Of a stretch of 64,000 nt of DNA, positions 42,253 through 51,116 are shown piece after piece. Origin of the DNA: Terriglobia bacterium (GTDB taxonomy: Bacteria; Acidobacteriota; Terriglobia; Terriglobales; Acidobacteriaceae); the NCBI GenBank assembly GCA_020072845.1, contig JAIQGF010000014.1, positions 62,001 to 126,000 on the forward strand. Reading direction: 5' to 3'. The notes beneath the pieces are model-generated. The model was not told the origin of the DNA. It saw nothing but the letters and a program-made list of their open reading frames with translations, and made no database searches. Both the position numbers and the translations under genes were made by a program. Positions within the stretch are counted from its first letter, which is position 1, and every line of letters starts with the position of its first letter.

Positions 42253-42891
42253 GCCAACGCCGGCGTTCGTCCTGCGTGAGCACGCTTCCGAATCCAAATT
42301 GCCGACCGTATGTGCGGCCAAGCTTAACTTCGCAGGTATTAACGCCGCTCGTCGGGTGTTTACCCACCCCCCTCCCCCCTCGGGCTCGAGGCCCAAGGCG
42401 CAAGGCCCACGGCAAGAGGCAGTTGCTGGCAAATGGACATTCCCGGATACCGCCGGGATACCGGCCGATAACCGAGGGTTACCTGGAACGGTGGTGTGTA
42501 CCGTTGAGGCAACTCTGGCGCTGCCGGCGCGCGGTGAAAGATAACTAATAGTGCAATGCAGTTCCTTCGGCCTGCGGGCTCCCGCTCGCTGGCGCTCGCT
42601 CACGCCCACGAAGCAGCTCAAGTTGTCAAAGAACTAAACAGCGGTCGTGAGCGACACAAGCACCTCCGCGCATTGTGCGCAAAAACAGGTTAGCGGGTTG
42701 GGAGAGAGATGTCTGTGACGAGCGCGGAAAATTTGCAGCGTGTTTTGTGCGGCTTGCAGAACTGGGAATGGGGTTGTCGGTTAATAGCTGTCGCTGAGGC
42801 GGTTCGGGGCCTTTGGTGATGCCGGAGACTCTTCGAGGTCGTTCAATGTAAAGGTTGATTCCTCAACGCAAGGCAGGTATATACAAGGAAC
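42253..42891. other. 639-base gap before the restriction-modification locus
   Basis: No convincing gene, tRNA or terminator was found. There is a C-rich run (42362-42380), a low-complexity GCTCGCTGGCGCTCGCTCACG tract near 42580, and at the right edge a promoter for the methylase (42855-42883). Short open frames on both strands lack ribosome sites. Confidence 0.55.
42855..42883 (+). promoter_or_regulatory. Promoter of the cytosine methylase gene
   Basis: TTGATT (42855-42860), 17-base spacer, TATATA (42878-42883). The -10 ends 8 bases before the GTG start, so the message would have almost no leader. A GTTGA/TCAAC inverted repeat overlaps the -35 element and could be an operator. Confidence 0.65.
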
Positions 42892-43908
42892 GTGCGTCAG
42901 CAATTCAAGTTTATTGATCTGTTCGCTGGCATCGGAGGTATGCGACTGGCGTTTGAAAGAGCCGGCGGTCGCTGTGTATTCTCCTGCGAGTGGGACCAAT
43001 TCGCGCAGAAGACCTACGCGGCGAATTTCGGTGAGACGCCGGTCGGCGACATTACCAAGGTTGCATCCTCCGACATTCCGACGCATGACATTCTGCTCGC
43101 TGGTTTTCCTTGCCAACCGTTTTCGATTTCTGGTGTGTCGAAGAAGAACAGCTTAGGACGGCCGCACGGATTCTTAGACAAAACTCAAGGCACGTTGTTC
43201 TTTGACGTGGCCCGGATCATTCGGGACAAACAGCCGAAAGCGTTTGTCTTAGAGAACGTGAAGAACCTGCTCGGGCACGATCGCGGCAAAACGTTTCGAG
43301 TGATCTATGAGACTCTGGCGGATGAGCTGGGGTACGACGTACAGTTCAAGGTCATTGACGCGCGATATTTCGTGCCGCAGCACCGGGAAAGGATCTTCAT
43401 TATCGGGTTCCGAGATCCCAGGCGCTTCTCTTGGCCGGTGCTGAGACACAAACCCACGAAGATATCCGACATTCTCGAGCGGAATGCCCCATTGAAGTAC
43501 GTCCTAAGCGACCATCTTTGGGCATACCTTCAACGCTATGCTGCCAAACACCGCGCCGCTGGAAACGGATTCGGCTACGGGCTGGTGCAACTCGACGGTA
43601 CCTCACGAACACTCAGCGCACGGTACTACAAGGACGGTTCCGAGATACTCATCCCAAGAGGGCCGGGTATGAGCCCACGACGTTTAACTCCGCGAGAATG
43701 TGCACGGCTTATGGGTTTTCCCACACGCTTCAAAATTATTGTGTCTGACACGCAGGCATATCGGCAGTTTGGAAATAGCGTCGTCGTGCCGGCAGTTTAT
43801 GCCGTAGCCAAGGAAGTGGTTCGAGCTTTGCGAGGCAGGGTTTTCAGCAGACGGCTATTCAAGGAATTCGAGCCGAGTGGACGTATTCACCAGAACAAAA
43901 CGCAGTGA
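42892..43908 (+). CDS. DNA (cytosine-5) methyltransferase, Dcm/EcoRII type
   Basis: The 338-residue enzyme has the C5-methylase motifs in order: [13 protein letters not shown] (I, SAM), the catalytic [11 protein letters not shown] with Cys74 (IV), VLENVKNLL (VI), [11 protein letters not shown] (VIII) and [10 protein letters not shown] (X), with a target-recognition region between VIII and IX. The flanking Vsr and EcoRII-like nuclease imply methylation of the inner C of CCWGG. The GTG start lies directly behind a promoter. It overlaps vsr by 32 bases. Codon use and GC look lower than in the surrounding genes, consistent with transfer. Confidence 0.93.
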   Translation: MRQQFKFIDLFAGIGGMRLAFERAGGRCVFSCEWDQFAQKTYAANFGETPVGDITKVASSDIPTHDILLAGFPCQPFSISGVSKKNSLGRPHGFLDKTQGTLFFDVARIIRDKQPKAFVLENVKNLLGHDRGKTFRVIYETLADELGYDVQFKVIDARYFVPQHRERIFIIGFRDPRRFSWPVLRHKPTKISDILERNAPLKYVLSDHLWAYLQRYAAKHRAAGNGFGYGLVQLDGTSRTLSARYYKDGSEILIPRGPGMSPRRLTPRECARLMGFPTRFKIIVSDTQAYRQFGNSVVVPAVYAVAKEVVRALRGRVFSRRLFKEFEPSGRIHQNKTQ

Positions 43909-44299
43909 AGTGATGTCTCGGATACGAGGCCGGGACACGAAACTAGAAATTCTAGTGCGGCGCCGTCTGTTCCGGGATGGATTCCGTTTTCGCGTGAACG
44001 TGCGATCTCTGCCTGGGAAGCCTGACATTGTACTGCGCAAGTACCGAGCGGCGATTTTCGTAAACGGTTGTTTCTGGCACCACCACCGCCGTTGTAAGCT
44101 CGGGGTCCTGCCCACGACTCGCAGTTCGTTTTGGAAAGAGAAGCTGCTCGGGAACCGCGTCAATGACAGGAGAAAAATCCAGATGCTAAAGAAATCTGGA
44201 TGGAACACGTTCGTACTGTGGGAGTGCCGGTTGGAGAGAGACCTCGACTGGGAAATGCAAACATTGGCGCGCGCGCTACGCGACCTAATCAGCACCTAG
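43877..44299 (+). CDS. vsr: Very short patch repair endonuclease Vsr
   Basis: The 140-residue protein has [20 protein letters not shown], the PGKPDIVL motif with the catalytic aspartate, [12 protein letters not shown] with zinc and active-site histidines, and [15 protein letters not shown], all diagnostic of Vsr. It nicks T:G mismatches created by deamination of 5-methylcytosine at Dcm-type sites. The gene starts (GTG) inside the end of the methylase gene and ends 10 bases before the nuclease gene, as expected for a CCWGG R-M unit. Confidence 0.93.
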   Translation: MDVFTRTKRSEVMSRIRGRDTKLEILVRRRLFRDGFRFRVNVRSLPGKPDIVLRKYRAAIFVNGCFWHHHRRCKLGVLPTTRSSFWKEKLLGNRVNDRRKIQMLKKSGWNTFVLWECRLERDLDWEMQTLARALRDLIST

Positions 44300-44309
44300 A
44301 GCTGACAAC

Positions 44310-45509
44310 ATGAACCTGGCCGACGTGATTTCCGCGGCAGTGTATAAGCAGTTGGTCAACGTCGATCTGCCGAAGCGTGGTTCTAATCAACATGAGATCA
44401 ATGGAGTCGTCGCTCTTCGCCAGTTTTTTGGCACCGGAGAGGTGACGCGAGGGACGATCACTTGGCATCGTCTAGCTGACAATGAAGAGCCTGTCCGGGA
44501 AGTGTCGGATTTTACGTTTTACGATGCCAGAGCTAAACATCCGAGCCGAACTGAGTGGAGACTGTATTACGTAGGAGATTTTCTCCATCGTGCGGACGAC
44601 GGGGACGTGCTTGTCCTCATCCGGACCGCTGCAAGTGTTCCAGAAATACACGGGTTGGTGCTGCAGAAAAGCTCTGCATGGCTTCGTGCGGCAGAACGCC
44701 TGTTTGTTGTAAGCAGTCTGAATCCAGCGAATTTCGAATTGCTCTCGCGGAAAGAGCTTTCGAGCACAGAACTGGGCATAGTCGGACAGCAGGTTCTGGA
44801 GGAGCTTGGGGTAGAAGACGTCTTACTCCCCACGAGCGACCAGGATGCGTCATTGGTATATCGGACGTTCAAGAGAACGTTTCCAACTACGCGTGTAATG
44901 TCGCGTTTTGCTCGGCAGCACACTGTCGGTGTTGATGTTGCGAATGCGGACGATACTCTTGTGAAATGGTTGCAGCGCGAAGAACAACTGTTCAGAGCCC
45001 TCGAACGCATTTTGGTTGAGGAGCAAGTCCGAAAGGGTTTTGCGAGCGTGGATGAATTCGTGGCATTTTCCCTGTCGGTGCAGAATCGGCGTAAGTCGAG
45101 GATGGGATATTCACTGCAAAACAATCTCGCCGCGCTTTTTGACGCGAACCGCGTCCAGTACGAACCGCAGGCCGTCACCGAAGGCAAGAATAGGCCGGAC
45201 TTCCTATTTCCCAGCGCAAAAGCCTACCACAATGAAAAGGTCGACTCGCAATTGCTCGTAATGCTTGGGGCGAAATCAACGCTCAAGGACAGGTGGCGTC
45301 AAATACTCACCGAGGCGAATCGGATACGCACAAAACACCTGTGCACCCTTGAAGCGGCAATATCTCGCGACCAGATCACCGAAATGACGACGCGGCATGT
45401 ACAGCTCGTCATCCCTGAGGCATTCCGTGAAACGTATCCGCCGGTCCAACGACGTGAAGTGTGGAGTCTCAAAGCTTTCATTGAGTTCGTGAAAAGAAAA
45501 CAGAATTAG
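44310..45509 (+). CDS. EcoRII-like type II restriction endonuclease
   Basis: The 399-residue protein matches EcoRII in size and layout: an N-terminal effector DNA-binding domain (about residues 1-170; INGVVALRQFFGTGEV, DFTFYDAR) and a C-terminal PD-(D/E)xK nuclease domain with NRPDFLFPS and, about 30 residues later, LGAKSTLKDRWRQIL, then NRIRTKHLCTLE. EcoRII cuts before CCWGG and needs two sites. The combination with a Dcm-type methylase and Vsr supports the CCWGG assignment; specificity itself is inferred. The lower-GC style is shared with the two genes before it. Confidence 0.88.
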   Translation: MNLADVISAAVYKQLVNVDLPKRGSNQHEINGVVALRQFFGTGEVTRGTITWHRLADNEEPVREVSDFTFYDARAKHPSRTEWRLYYVGDFLHRADDGDVLVLIRTAASVPEIHGLVLQKSSAWLRAAERLFVVSSLNPANFELLSRKELSSTELGIVGQQVLEELGVEDVLLPTSDQDASLVYRTFKRTFPTTRVMSRFARQHTVGVDVANADDTLVKWLQREEQLFRALERILVEEQVRKGFASVDEFVAFSLSVQNRRKSRMGYSLQNNLAALFDANRVQYEPQAVTEGKNRPDFLFPSAKAYHNEKVDSQLLVMLGAKSTLKDRWRQILTEANRIRTKHLCTLEAAISRDQITEMTTRHVQLVIPEAFRETYPPVQRREVWSLKAFIEFVKRKQN

Positions 45510-45561
45510 TTGACTCGCGGCAGGGTATGCGGTGCGGTCTCGCCGAGAATCAGTGAATGTG

Positions 45562-45655
45562 AGAAGTGAAACCAAAAATAATTTTCCACTTCTAACTTCT
45601 GACTTCCCTTCCTACTCCGGCGGATTGTTGCTGCTCTGGTCAGAAGTGCCTGGAC
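45562..45655 (-). pseudogene. Residual 3' fragment of BON-lipoprotein-like gene and repeat
   Basis: 45607-45641 is an exact copy of 49857-49891, where it encodes the last residues and stop (SSNNPPE) of a truncated BON-lipoprotein gene copy. Similarity fades on both sides (about 45583-45655). Just before it AGAAGTG...CACTTCT can form a hairpin. It is a short scar, not a working gene. Confidence 0.7.
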
Positions 45656-45762
45656 GCCTTTCACATTTCTGTTGTGGGAACATGCCCATAATGACAGCAA
45701 GCCTGCACAATCGAAGGTAACGAAGCGCACGCCCGCCGACCCTGCGACACGACAATGGAAGG

Positions 45763-47016
45763 GTGCGGAGTGCCGGCGCAACACGACGGACACGGCTGCT
45801 TCATGTCAGCGCCTGCCTGGTGGTGGCAACCGCATTTGTGATGGCGCAAGAATCGGACTGGCAAAACGCCGTGCGCTCGGAGGTCGAGCATAAGAATCTC
45901 GACCGCGCGGCCGCGCTGGTGGACGTGCGTCTGGCGGCGAATCCCGGCGATCTGGAAGCGCGTGCCTGGCGGGCGCGCCTGCTGGCATGGCGAGGGCGTT
46001 GGGCAGAGGCGGAGAGCGAATACCGCCGGGTGCTGGAACAAGCACCGGCGGATGCCGAGGTCATGGCCGGACTGGCGGACGTGCTGACCTGGCAAGGCAA
46101 GCTCGACGAGGCGCTCCGTGTCCTGGATCGAGCGCGCACGATTCTGCCGCCGCAATCCTACGTGCTCGACCGGCGTGCGCGGATCCTGACACGCCTGAAC
46201 CGTTTGCGGGAAGCTCGCGCCGAGTACCAGGCCGCATTGCGCCTGGATCCGAACGATCGCGAAGCACGGGCGGGCCTGCAATCCCTGTCCGGCGAACGGC
46301 GCCATGAACTGCGGTTCGGCGTTGATACCGACACCTTCAATTACACCGACAGCGCAGCCGCCCAAAGCGTGGTCTTGATTTCGCGCTGGACCTCGAACTG
46401 GATCACAACCTTTTCTTCGACCACCTACCAGCGCTTCGGCGCCGATGCCGAACGGCTGACCGCGCGCATTAGCCGCCGCGTCGGCAAGAACTGGTTCTCC
46501 GTGGGCGGGGGCGCCGGCCACGACCAGGGCGTGATTCCGCGGCGGGAACTTGCGCTGGAGTACGGCCGCGGTTTCCGCATCGGCAACCGCGGCCTGGTGC
46601 GCGGGATTGAGTTCAGCTTCAGCCCGCAGTGGTTCTGGTATCGCGACTCCAGCGCCGTGACGCTGACCTCGGCGGCAATCTTCTATCTTCCGCGGGACTG
46701 GATGTGGTCACTGACGGTGGTGGCCGCGCGCAGTTCGTTCCCCATCGTTGGAGCGCAGTGGCAGCCGTCGGGAAACACGCGGCTGTCGTTCCCGCTGCGC
46801 TCCGAACGGCTGCGCGGAAACATTTCATTCGGCGTCGGGACGGAGAATTTCGCCAAAGTGGACGAGGTCGGCCGTTTCTCGGCACGGACCTTCGCCGGCG
46901 GCCTCAAGTACCAGATCAACGCCCGGCAGGACGTCGGCGGATACGTCGCATATCAAGCGCGTTCGCAGCAACGAACGCAGACCAGCGTGGGATTCTTTTA
47001 TGGGCTCCGCTTCTGA
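45763..47016 (+). CDS. YaiO-like TPR outer-membrane beta-barrel protein
   Basis: The 417-residue protein has a signal peptide (LLHVSACLVVATAFVMAQ), then three to four TPR-like repeats at about 30-180 (ARAWRARLLAWRGRWAEAESEYRRV pattern, DEALRVLDRAR, EARAEYQAALRLDPND), then a domain of about 14 amphipathic strands ending GFFYGLRF with the terminal Phe typical of outer-membrane proteins. This is the layout of E. coli YaiO, whose neighbour YaiP is a GT2 enzyme. First gene of a three-gene unit; start read as GTG at 45763. A role in polysaccharide export is inferred. Confidence 0.82.
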   Translation: MRSAGATRRTRLLHVSACLVVATAFVMAQESDWQNAVRSEVEHKNLDRAAALVDVRLAANPGDLEARAWRARLLAWRGRWAEAESEYRRVLEQAPADAEVMAGLADVLTWQGKLDEALRVLDRARTILPPQSYVLDRRARILTRLNRLREARAEYQAALRLDPNDREARAGLQSLSGERRHELRFGVDTDTFNYTDSAAAQSVVLISRWTSNWITTFSSTTYQRFGADAERLTARISRRVGKNWFSVGGGAGHDQGVIPRRELALEYGRGFRIGNRGLVRGIEFSFSPQWFWYRDSSAVTLTSAAIFYLPRDWMWSLTVVAARSSFPIVGAQWQPSGNTRLSFPLRSERLRGNISFGVGTENFAKVDEVGRFSARTFAGGLKYQINARQDVGGYVAYQARSQQRTQTSVGFFYGLRF

Positions 47017-48205
47017 ATGGATGGCGCGGCTGGCGCCGGCGGCAATCGTGCTGAAGGCGATTGTTGTCTCCCTGGCGGGAATCTCGGCGCTGATGATCTT
47101 CATCCTGCTGCGGCGGTGGGTGCGCGCGCGCTATTTCGCGCGGCGGGAACGGCAGACGTTTGAAATCCGGCAACGATGGAACGACCTGATCAGCGGCAAA
47201 GTGCTGCCGGAAACCTGGCGCTTCGACCCGCTTGCCTGCGAGGTGCTGGAAACCATGCTGCTGGACAGCATCGAGGTAAGCAATGGGGAGGAACTGCCGC
47301 GCCTGGTGAGTTGCCTGCGGCACAGAGGCCTGATTGACCGGCGCATCGAGGAAGCGCGCACGGCGGAGGGCTGGCAGCGATGGCGAGCGCTGGTGGCCCT
47401 CGGCCGGACTCGCGCCCGGGAAGCGGTACCCGCGCTGGCCGAGGCGCTTGACTCCGGCGACATGGAGACCCGGATCGCGGCGGTCCGCGGCATGGGGAAG
47501 CTCGCCTTCCCGGAAGCCGCCATCCCCATCCTCGACCGCTGGACGGACGGCCGCCTCATGGTCCCGGGACCGGTGTTGAAGAATGCCCTGTTGAATTGCT
47601 GCCGCAGCAAACCCGGCGTGCTGCTCCTCCACATCGTCCATGCGAAGGGTTCGCAACGCGAATTGCTGGCGAGGGTACTGGCGGAACTGGCGGACCCGTC
47701 CATGACGGATGAAATGCTGGTCCTGGCCAGCGATGCCTCGCCCGAAATACGGGCCGCCGCCGCGCGCGGCTTGTCGCAGGCCGAAGGGCGGATCGCGGTG
47801 CCGCCGCTGGCGCAACTGGCCTCCGACGCGGAGTGGTTCGTGCGCTTGCGCGCCGTGGTGTCCCTGGGGTCGTTCGACGCGGCCGATGCCACGGCGGTGC
47901 TGATCCGCGCCCTCGCCGATCGGAATCGTCACGTCCGGCAGCGGGCCGCGTGGGCGCTGATGAATTCACGCCAGACCATGGCGCGCGTGCTGCGGCAGGT
48001 GGTCGGTGCGGGAGACAATTACGGGCTGCAGGCAGTGGTGGCGGAGTTGGAGCGCTCGGGACGTTTCGCCGAAACATTGAGCGAGGTGGAGCGCACGCCA
48101 GGAGCTGAGGCGGAACGCCTGGCGGCCGCGCTGCGAGCGGCGCACTCGCGGCTGGCCCTGGAGCCGGCAGTGGAAGCGGAAAAAGAAACGGCAGGCGTGG
48201 CATGA
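47000..48205 (+). CDS. Membrane-anchored HEAT-repeat protein
   Basis: Four hundred and one residues from the ATG at 47000, which overlaps the preceding gene by 17 bases (the frame is open further upstream; ATG at 47021 is another choice). One membrane helix at about 15-38 is followed by an RRWVRARYFARRERQ basic stretch and then HEAT repeats (WRALVALGRTRAREAVPALAEAL, ETRIAAVRGMGKL, EIRAAAARGLSQ, WFVRLRAVVSLGSF, HVRQRAAWALM). It is likely a cytoplasmic scaffold for the glycosyltransferase encoded next, with which it overlaps by 4 bases. Confidence 0.85.
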   Translation: MGSASEWMARLAPAAIVLKAIVVSLAGISALMIFILLRRWVRARYFARRERQTFEIRQRWNDLISGKVLPETWRFDPLACEVLETMLLDSIEVSNGEELPRLVSCLRHRGLIDRRIEEARTAEGWQRWRALVALGRTRAREAVPALAEALDSGDMETRIAAVRGMGKLAFPEAAIPILDRWTDGRLMVPGPVLKNALLNCCRSKPGVLLLHIVHAKGSQRELLARVLAELADPSMTDEMLVLASDASPEIRAAAARGLSQAEGRIAVPPLAQLASDAEWFVRLRAVVSLGSFDAADATAVLIRALADRNRHVRQRAAWALMNSRQTMARVLRQVVGAGDNYGLQAVVAELERSGRFAETLSEVERTPGAEAERLAAALRAAHSRLALEPAVEAEKETAGVA

Positions 48206-49623
48206 TCAAACTACTGCAACTTTCGAACTGGATCCTGTTCTTCTATTTCCTGCTGTCGAACATTTTTTACCTGGCGCTGCTGATCACCGCCATCTTCGCC
48301 AGCCTGCGGCACCGGCGGCGTTTGAGCAGCCTGCGGCTGGAGACACTGGAGTTGTCTCCATTCACCCCGCCGATCAGCATCCTGATTCCGGCGCATAACG
48401 AGCAGGCCAACATCGTCGAAAACGTGGGCGCGTTGCTGACGCTGGATTATCCGTCGCTGGAGTTGATTGTCGTCAACGACGGCTCGACGGATGAGACGCT
48501 GTCCTGCCTGACATCGGCATTCCGGCTGCGGCCCGCGAACCTGCTCTACTTGCCGCAGGTAGCGTGCGCGCCTGTGCGGGCTGTGTACGCCAGCGACGCG
48601 GACCCGCGATTGATCGTGCTCGACAAGCAGGCGGGCGGCACCAAGGCCGATGCCACCAATGCCGCGCTGAACGCCGCCACCGGGCCGTATGTCTGCGTCA
48701 TCGACGCGGATTCGATCCTGGAAAAAGATGCGCTGCTGCGCATCATGGCGGAGGTCTTCTCCGACCCGGTGCGCGTTGCCGGCGCCGGCGGGATCGTGCG
48801 CGTGCTGAACGGGTCGGTGGTTTCGGAGGGGCGGGTCAGCGAAATCCGCCTGCCGCGCAGTCCCGTGGAGTGCATCCAGGTGGTCGAATACCTGCGCGCG
48901 TTTCTCATCGGCCGGCAGGCGTGGGGACGCGCCAACATGCTGCCCATCATCTCCGGCGCATTCGGCGTGTTCAGCCGCGAAGCCATGCTGCAGATCGGCG
49001 GCTACCGGCCCAAGGCGATCGGCGAGGACATTGATCTGGTGGTGCGCATGCACCGCTCGTTGCTGGAGCACCGCGAGCAGTATCGCATTGGATTCGTGCC
49101 GGAGCCGACTTGCTGGACGCAGGTGCCACGAAGCCTGCGTGCCCTGTCGCGGCAGCGGGCCCGGTGGCAAAAGGGCCTGCTGGATGTGCTGTGGCGCAAC
49201 CGCGACATGGTGTTGAAGCCGCGCTACGGGCGGTTCGGCTGCGTCGTCCTGCCTTACCTGTGGATTTTCGAACTGTGCGCGCCCGTGATGGAAGCGATCG
49301 GCTACGCCAGCATTTTGCTGGCCCTGATGCTGGGCGTGCTCAGCGCCGAGTTCTTCGTCAAGTTCATGATCTTCGGCTATGCCTTTGCCACGATGATCTC
49401 AATCGGGTCGGTCGTGCTGGAGGAAGTTACCTACCGCAGATACGGTCGTTGGACGGAAGTTGCGCGCTTGCTGCTGTACTGCTTTGCCGAACACCTGCCC
49501 TATCGCCAGATGTACATGGTCTGGCGGCTGCAGGGAATGTGGCAGTACATGCGCGGGAACGTGAAGTGGGAAGCGGCGGAGCGGACGCACTTCGCCCCTG
49601 CCGCTGGAGGAACGAAGAACTAA
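48202..49623 (+). CDS. Processive membrane glycosyltransferase family 2
   Basis: The 473-residue enzyme has an N-terminal membrane helix, a GT-A domain with ISILIPAHNEQANI, VVNDGSTDET, VIDADSILE and a GEDIDLV acceptor aspartate, followed by the QxxRW-type motif (RQRARWQKG) of processive synthases and then four to five C-terminal helices. Relatives make poly-N-acetylglucosamine, hyaluronan or cellulose. The residues 118-150 insertion (VACAPVRAVYAS) is unusual in length. As the last gene of the YaiO-HEAT-GT2 unit it is the probable polymerase. The polymer cannot be predicted. Confidence 0.92.
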   Translation: MIKLLQLSNWILFFYFLLSNIFYLALLITAIFASLRHRRRLSSLRLETLELSPFTPPISILIPAHNEQANIVENVGALLTLDYPSLELIVVNDGSTDETLSCLTSAFRLRPANLLYLPQVACAPVRAVYASDADPRLIVLDKQAGGTKADATNAALNAATGPYVCVIDADSILEKDALLRIMAEVFSDPVRVAGAGGIVRVLNGSVVSEGRVSEIRLPRSPVECIQVVEYLRAFLIGRQAWGRANMLPIISGAFGVFSREAMLQIGGYRPKAIGEDIDLVVRMHRSLLEHREQYRIGFVPEPTCWTQVPRSLRALSRQRARWQKGLLDVLWRNRDMVLKPRYGRFGCVVLPYLWIFELCAPVMEAIGYASILLALMLGVLSAEFFVKFMIFGYAFATMISIGSVVLEEVTYRRYGRWTEVARLLLYCFAEHLPYRQMYMVWRLQGMWQYMRGNVKWEAAERTHFAPAAGGTKN

Positions 49624-49832
49624 GAAAAGTCTTCGGTCGTCAGTCTTCAGTCGGCAGTGAAAGCCTGAAGAAAAGTCTTCGGTCGTCAGTCTTCAGTCGT
49701 CAGGGAAAGCCTGAAGAAAAGTCTTCAGTCGTCGGTCTTCAGTCGTCAGTGAAAGCCTGAAGAAAAGTCTTCGGTCGTCAGTCTTCAGTCGTCAGGGAAA
49801 GCCTGAAGACCGAAGACTGATGACTGAAGACT
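49622..49832. repeat. Four tandem copies of a 46-bp repeat plus inverted end
   Basis: Units begin at 49622, 49668, 49714 and 49760, each reading AGAAAAGTCTTCGGTCGT... and ending AAAGCCTG, with single-base variants. After the fourth unit GAAGACTGATGACTGAAGAC (about 49812-49831) is the reverse complement type of the unit core, so the array can fold back on itself. Confidence 0.9.
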
Positions 49833-49861
49833 TTTTCACTTCTTACTTCTGACTTTCCTTC

Positions 49862-50193
49862 CTACTCCGGCGGATTGTTGCTGCTCTGGTCGGTGGTGCC
49901 GGGACGACGCCTCAGAACCGGCCGGTTGGGGTCGCTGCTGCGATTGGAATCGTCCGAGTAATCAATGATGTCGTTGTCATTGCTCGACGGCGGCGCATTG
50001 TAGTTGTTGTTGGACGGCGGCGCATTGTACCCGCCGCTGTAATCGTTGCGCGGGCGCTGAAGGCTGCTCACCGGCATGACCGTAATCGGACTCTCCAGGC
50101 GGAAGCTGAGCAGCGCTTCCGATTCCACCCGCACCTGCTGCGGCCTGCTGGCGGCTTGCGCTCCGCCGCCAATGCCTGCACCTGTCGCCGCTT
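49862..50193 (-). pseudogene. Truncated duplicate of the BON-domain lipoprotein gene
   Basis: The frame encodes the C-terminal 110 or so residues found in the intact gene at 52790-54070 (PITVMPVSSLQRPRNDYSGG, DNDIIDYSDDSNRSSDPNRP, ending NPPE). Similarity stops abruptly at about 50193, where unrelated sequence begins. BON domain, signal peptide and start are missing, so it is a partial copy. Confidence 0.85.
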
Positions 50194-50544
50194 GGGGCAC
50201 GCAGTTCCTCTTTTTCGACGGGAAGGCCGTTCGCTGGCTGACGCGCGATGCCTACTTCGACGGTAGCTACCGCACTCGCATTGAGCACGTCCTGGAAGGC
50301 AACCCTTCGGGCATCCTGGTTCGCAGGCACATTGGCGACTTTCCGAAGGGCAAGCCTCCCGGACGAGTGGCCTGTCTGGCTCATTGATCCTTCCAATCCC
50401 GACGCCGGCCTCCAGAAACCCGCCGACTTGACGGTTGAGAACGGACCGGCGATCTCGCTCGGCGCCGTCGTTGGCTCGCTCGACGCCGACACCCTGGTCG
50501 CGGAGCTTCCGGATTCGATCGTGCTTCTGCGCCGCGCGCACTGA
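50194..50544 (+). pseudogene. Frameshifted coding remnant of unknown family
   Basis: The plus strand reads like protein in two consecutive frames: WGTQFLFFDGKAVRWLTRDA...HIGDFPKGKPPG in one, then, after a shift near 50355, DEWPVWLIDPSNPDAGLQKP...LPDSIVLLRRAH and a stop at 50544 in the next. The 5' end is replaced by the duplicated lipoprotein tail. I do not recognise the family. It appears to be a broken gene. Confidence 0.5.
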
Positions 50545-50762
50545 CCGGCCGAACCCGCAAGGGCATGTTCCAGGGTTCGGGCAGGACAGGGGTGCGCCAG
50601 CGCGGAAGGCCCTTCCCATCACCCCTCCGTGTGACCCCAATCACTGTGGCCCCAGTGCCCACGTTTGATACTGGGCCGCGCCTTCCGCAATGAAATGGCG
50701 CACACTGTTAGGGAGACCGGCGACTAAAGTGGAACTGGAGGCAAGCCCAAGGAGGTCATCCA
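50545..50762. other. Gap with leader of the 106-residue protein gene
   Basis: A GGAAGGCCCTTCC-like dyad lies near 50608. The last bases contain AAGGAGG, the ribosome site of the next gene. Nothing else is recognised. Confidence 0.45.
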
Positions 50763-51083
50763 ATGGATAGTGCACAGACGCTTCTAGGGACCGCCGAAGT
50801 ACAGGAGAAAGCCGTTGTTGTCATGCAACGCTGCCAAACGCCAGATGACGTACGCGCCGGGTTTTTGCAGATCGCAGAACTTATGAGCGCACTCCCTGGG
50901 ATGGAGACTCTTGTCAGAAGCCTAAAAGCGGGGGCCACCCGAGGAGCACTCGACGATTCTCAAGTGCTTCAGCTCCGCCAGGAGCTTCTACAACAGCTTC
51001 CAAAACAAGCTGAGTTTTTCCGGCAAACTGCCCGAAAGCTTCGCCAACAATTTGGAAAGAAATGGTGGCAGTTCTGGAAGTAG
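50763..51083 (+). CDS. Small helical hypothetical protein (106 aa)
   Basis: Unrecognised family. The sequence is almost entirely helix-forming, with a QKAVVVMQRCQTPDDVRAGF start, a Gln/Leu-rich middle (LQLRQELLQQLPKQAEFF) and a basic, Trp-rich end (RQQFGKKWWQFWK) that might contact membrane or nucleic acid. AAGGAGG is placed 6 bases before the ATG. It is 33 bases upstream of the next gene on the same strand, and the two probably form a unit. Confidence 0.65.
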   Translation: MDSAQTLLGTAEVQEKAVVVMQRCQTPDDVRAGFLQIAELMSALPGMETLVRSLKAGATRGALDDSQVLQLRQELLQQLPKQAEFFRQTARKLRQQFGKKWWQFWK

Positions 51084-51116
51084 GTATACGTGTAAAACAG
51101 ACAAGGGTGGATCGGG

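Noticed and set aside
42253-42891. Possible tRNA or small RNA before the R-M locus
   Set aside because: No cloverleaf with a GTTCRANNC T-loop could be found; apparent stems come from low-complexity GCTCGC tracts.
49622-49832. Possible CRISPR array
   Set aside because: Units of 46 bp are contiguous with no unique spacers, and there are no cas genes in the window.
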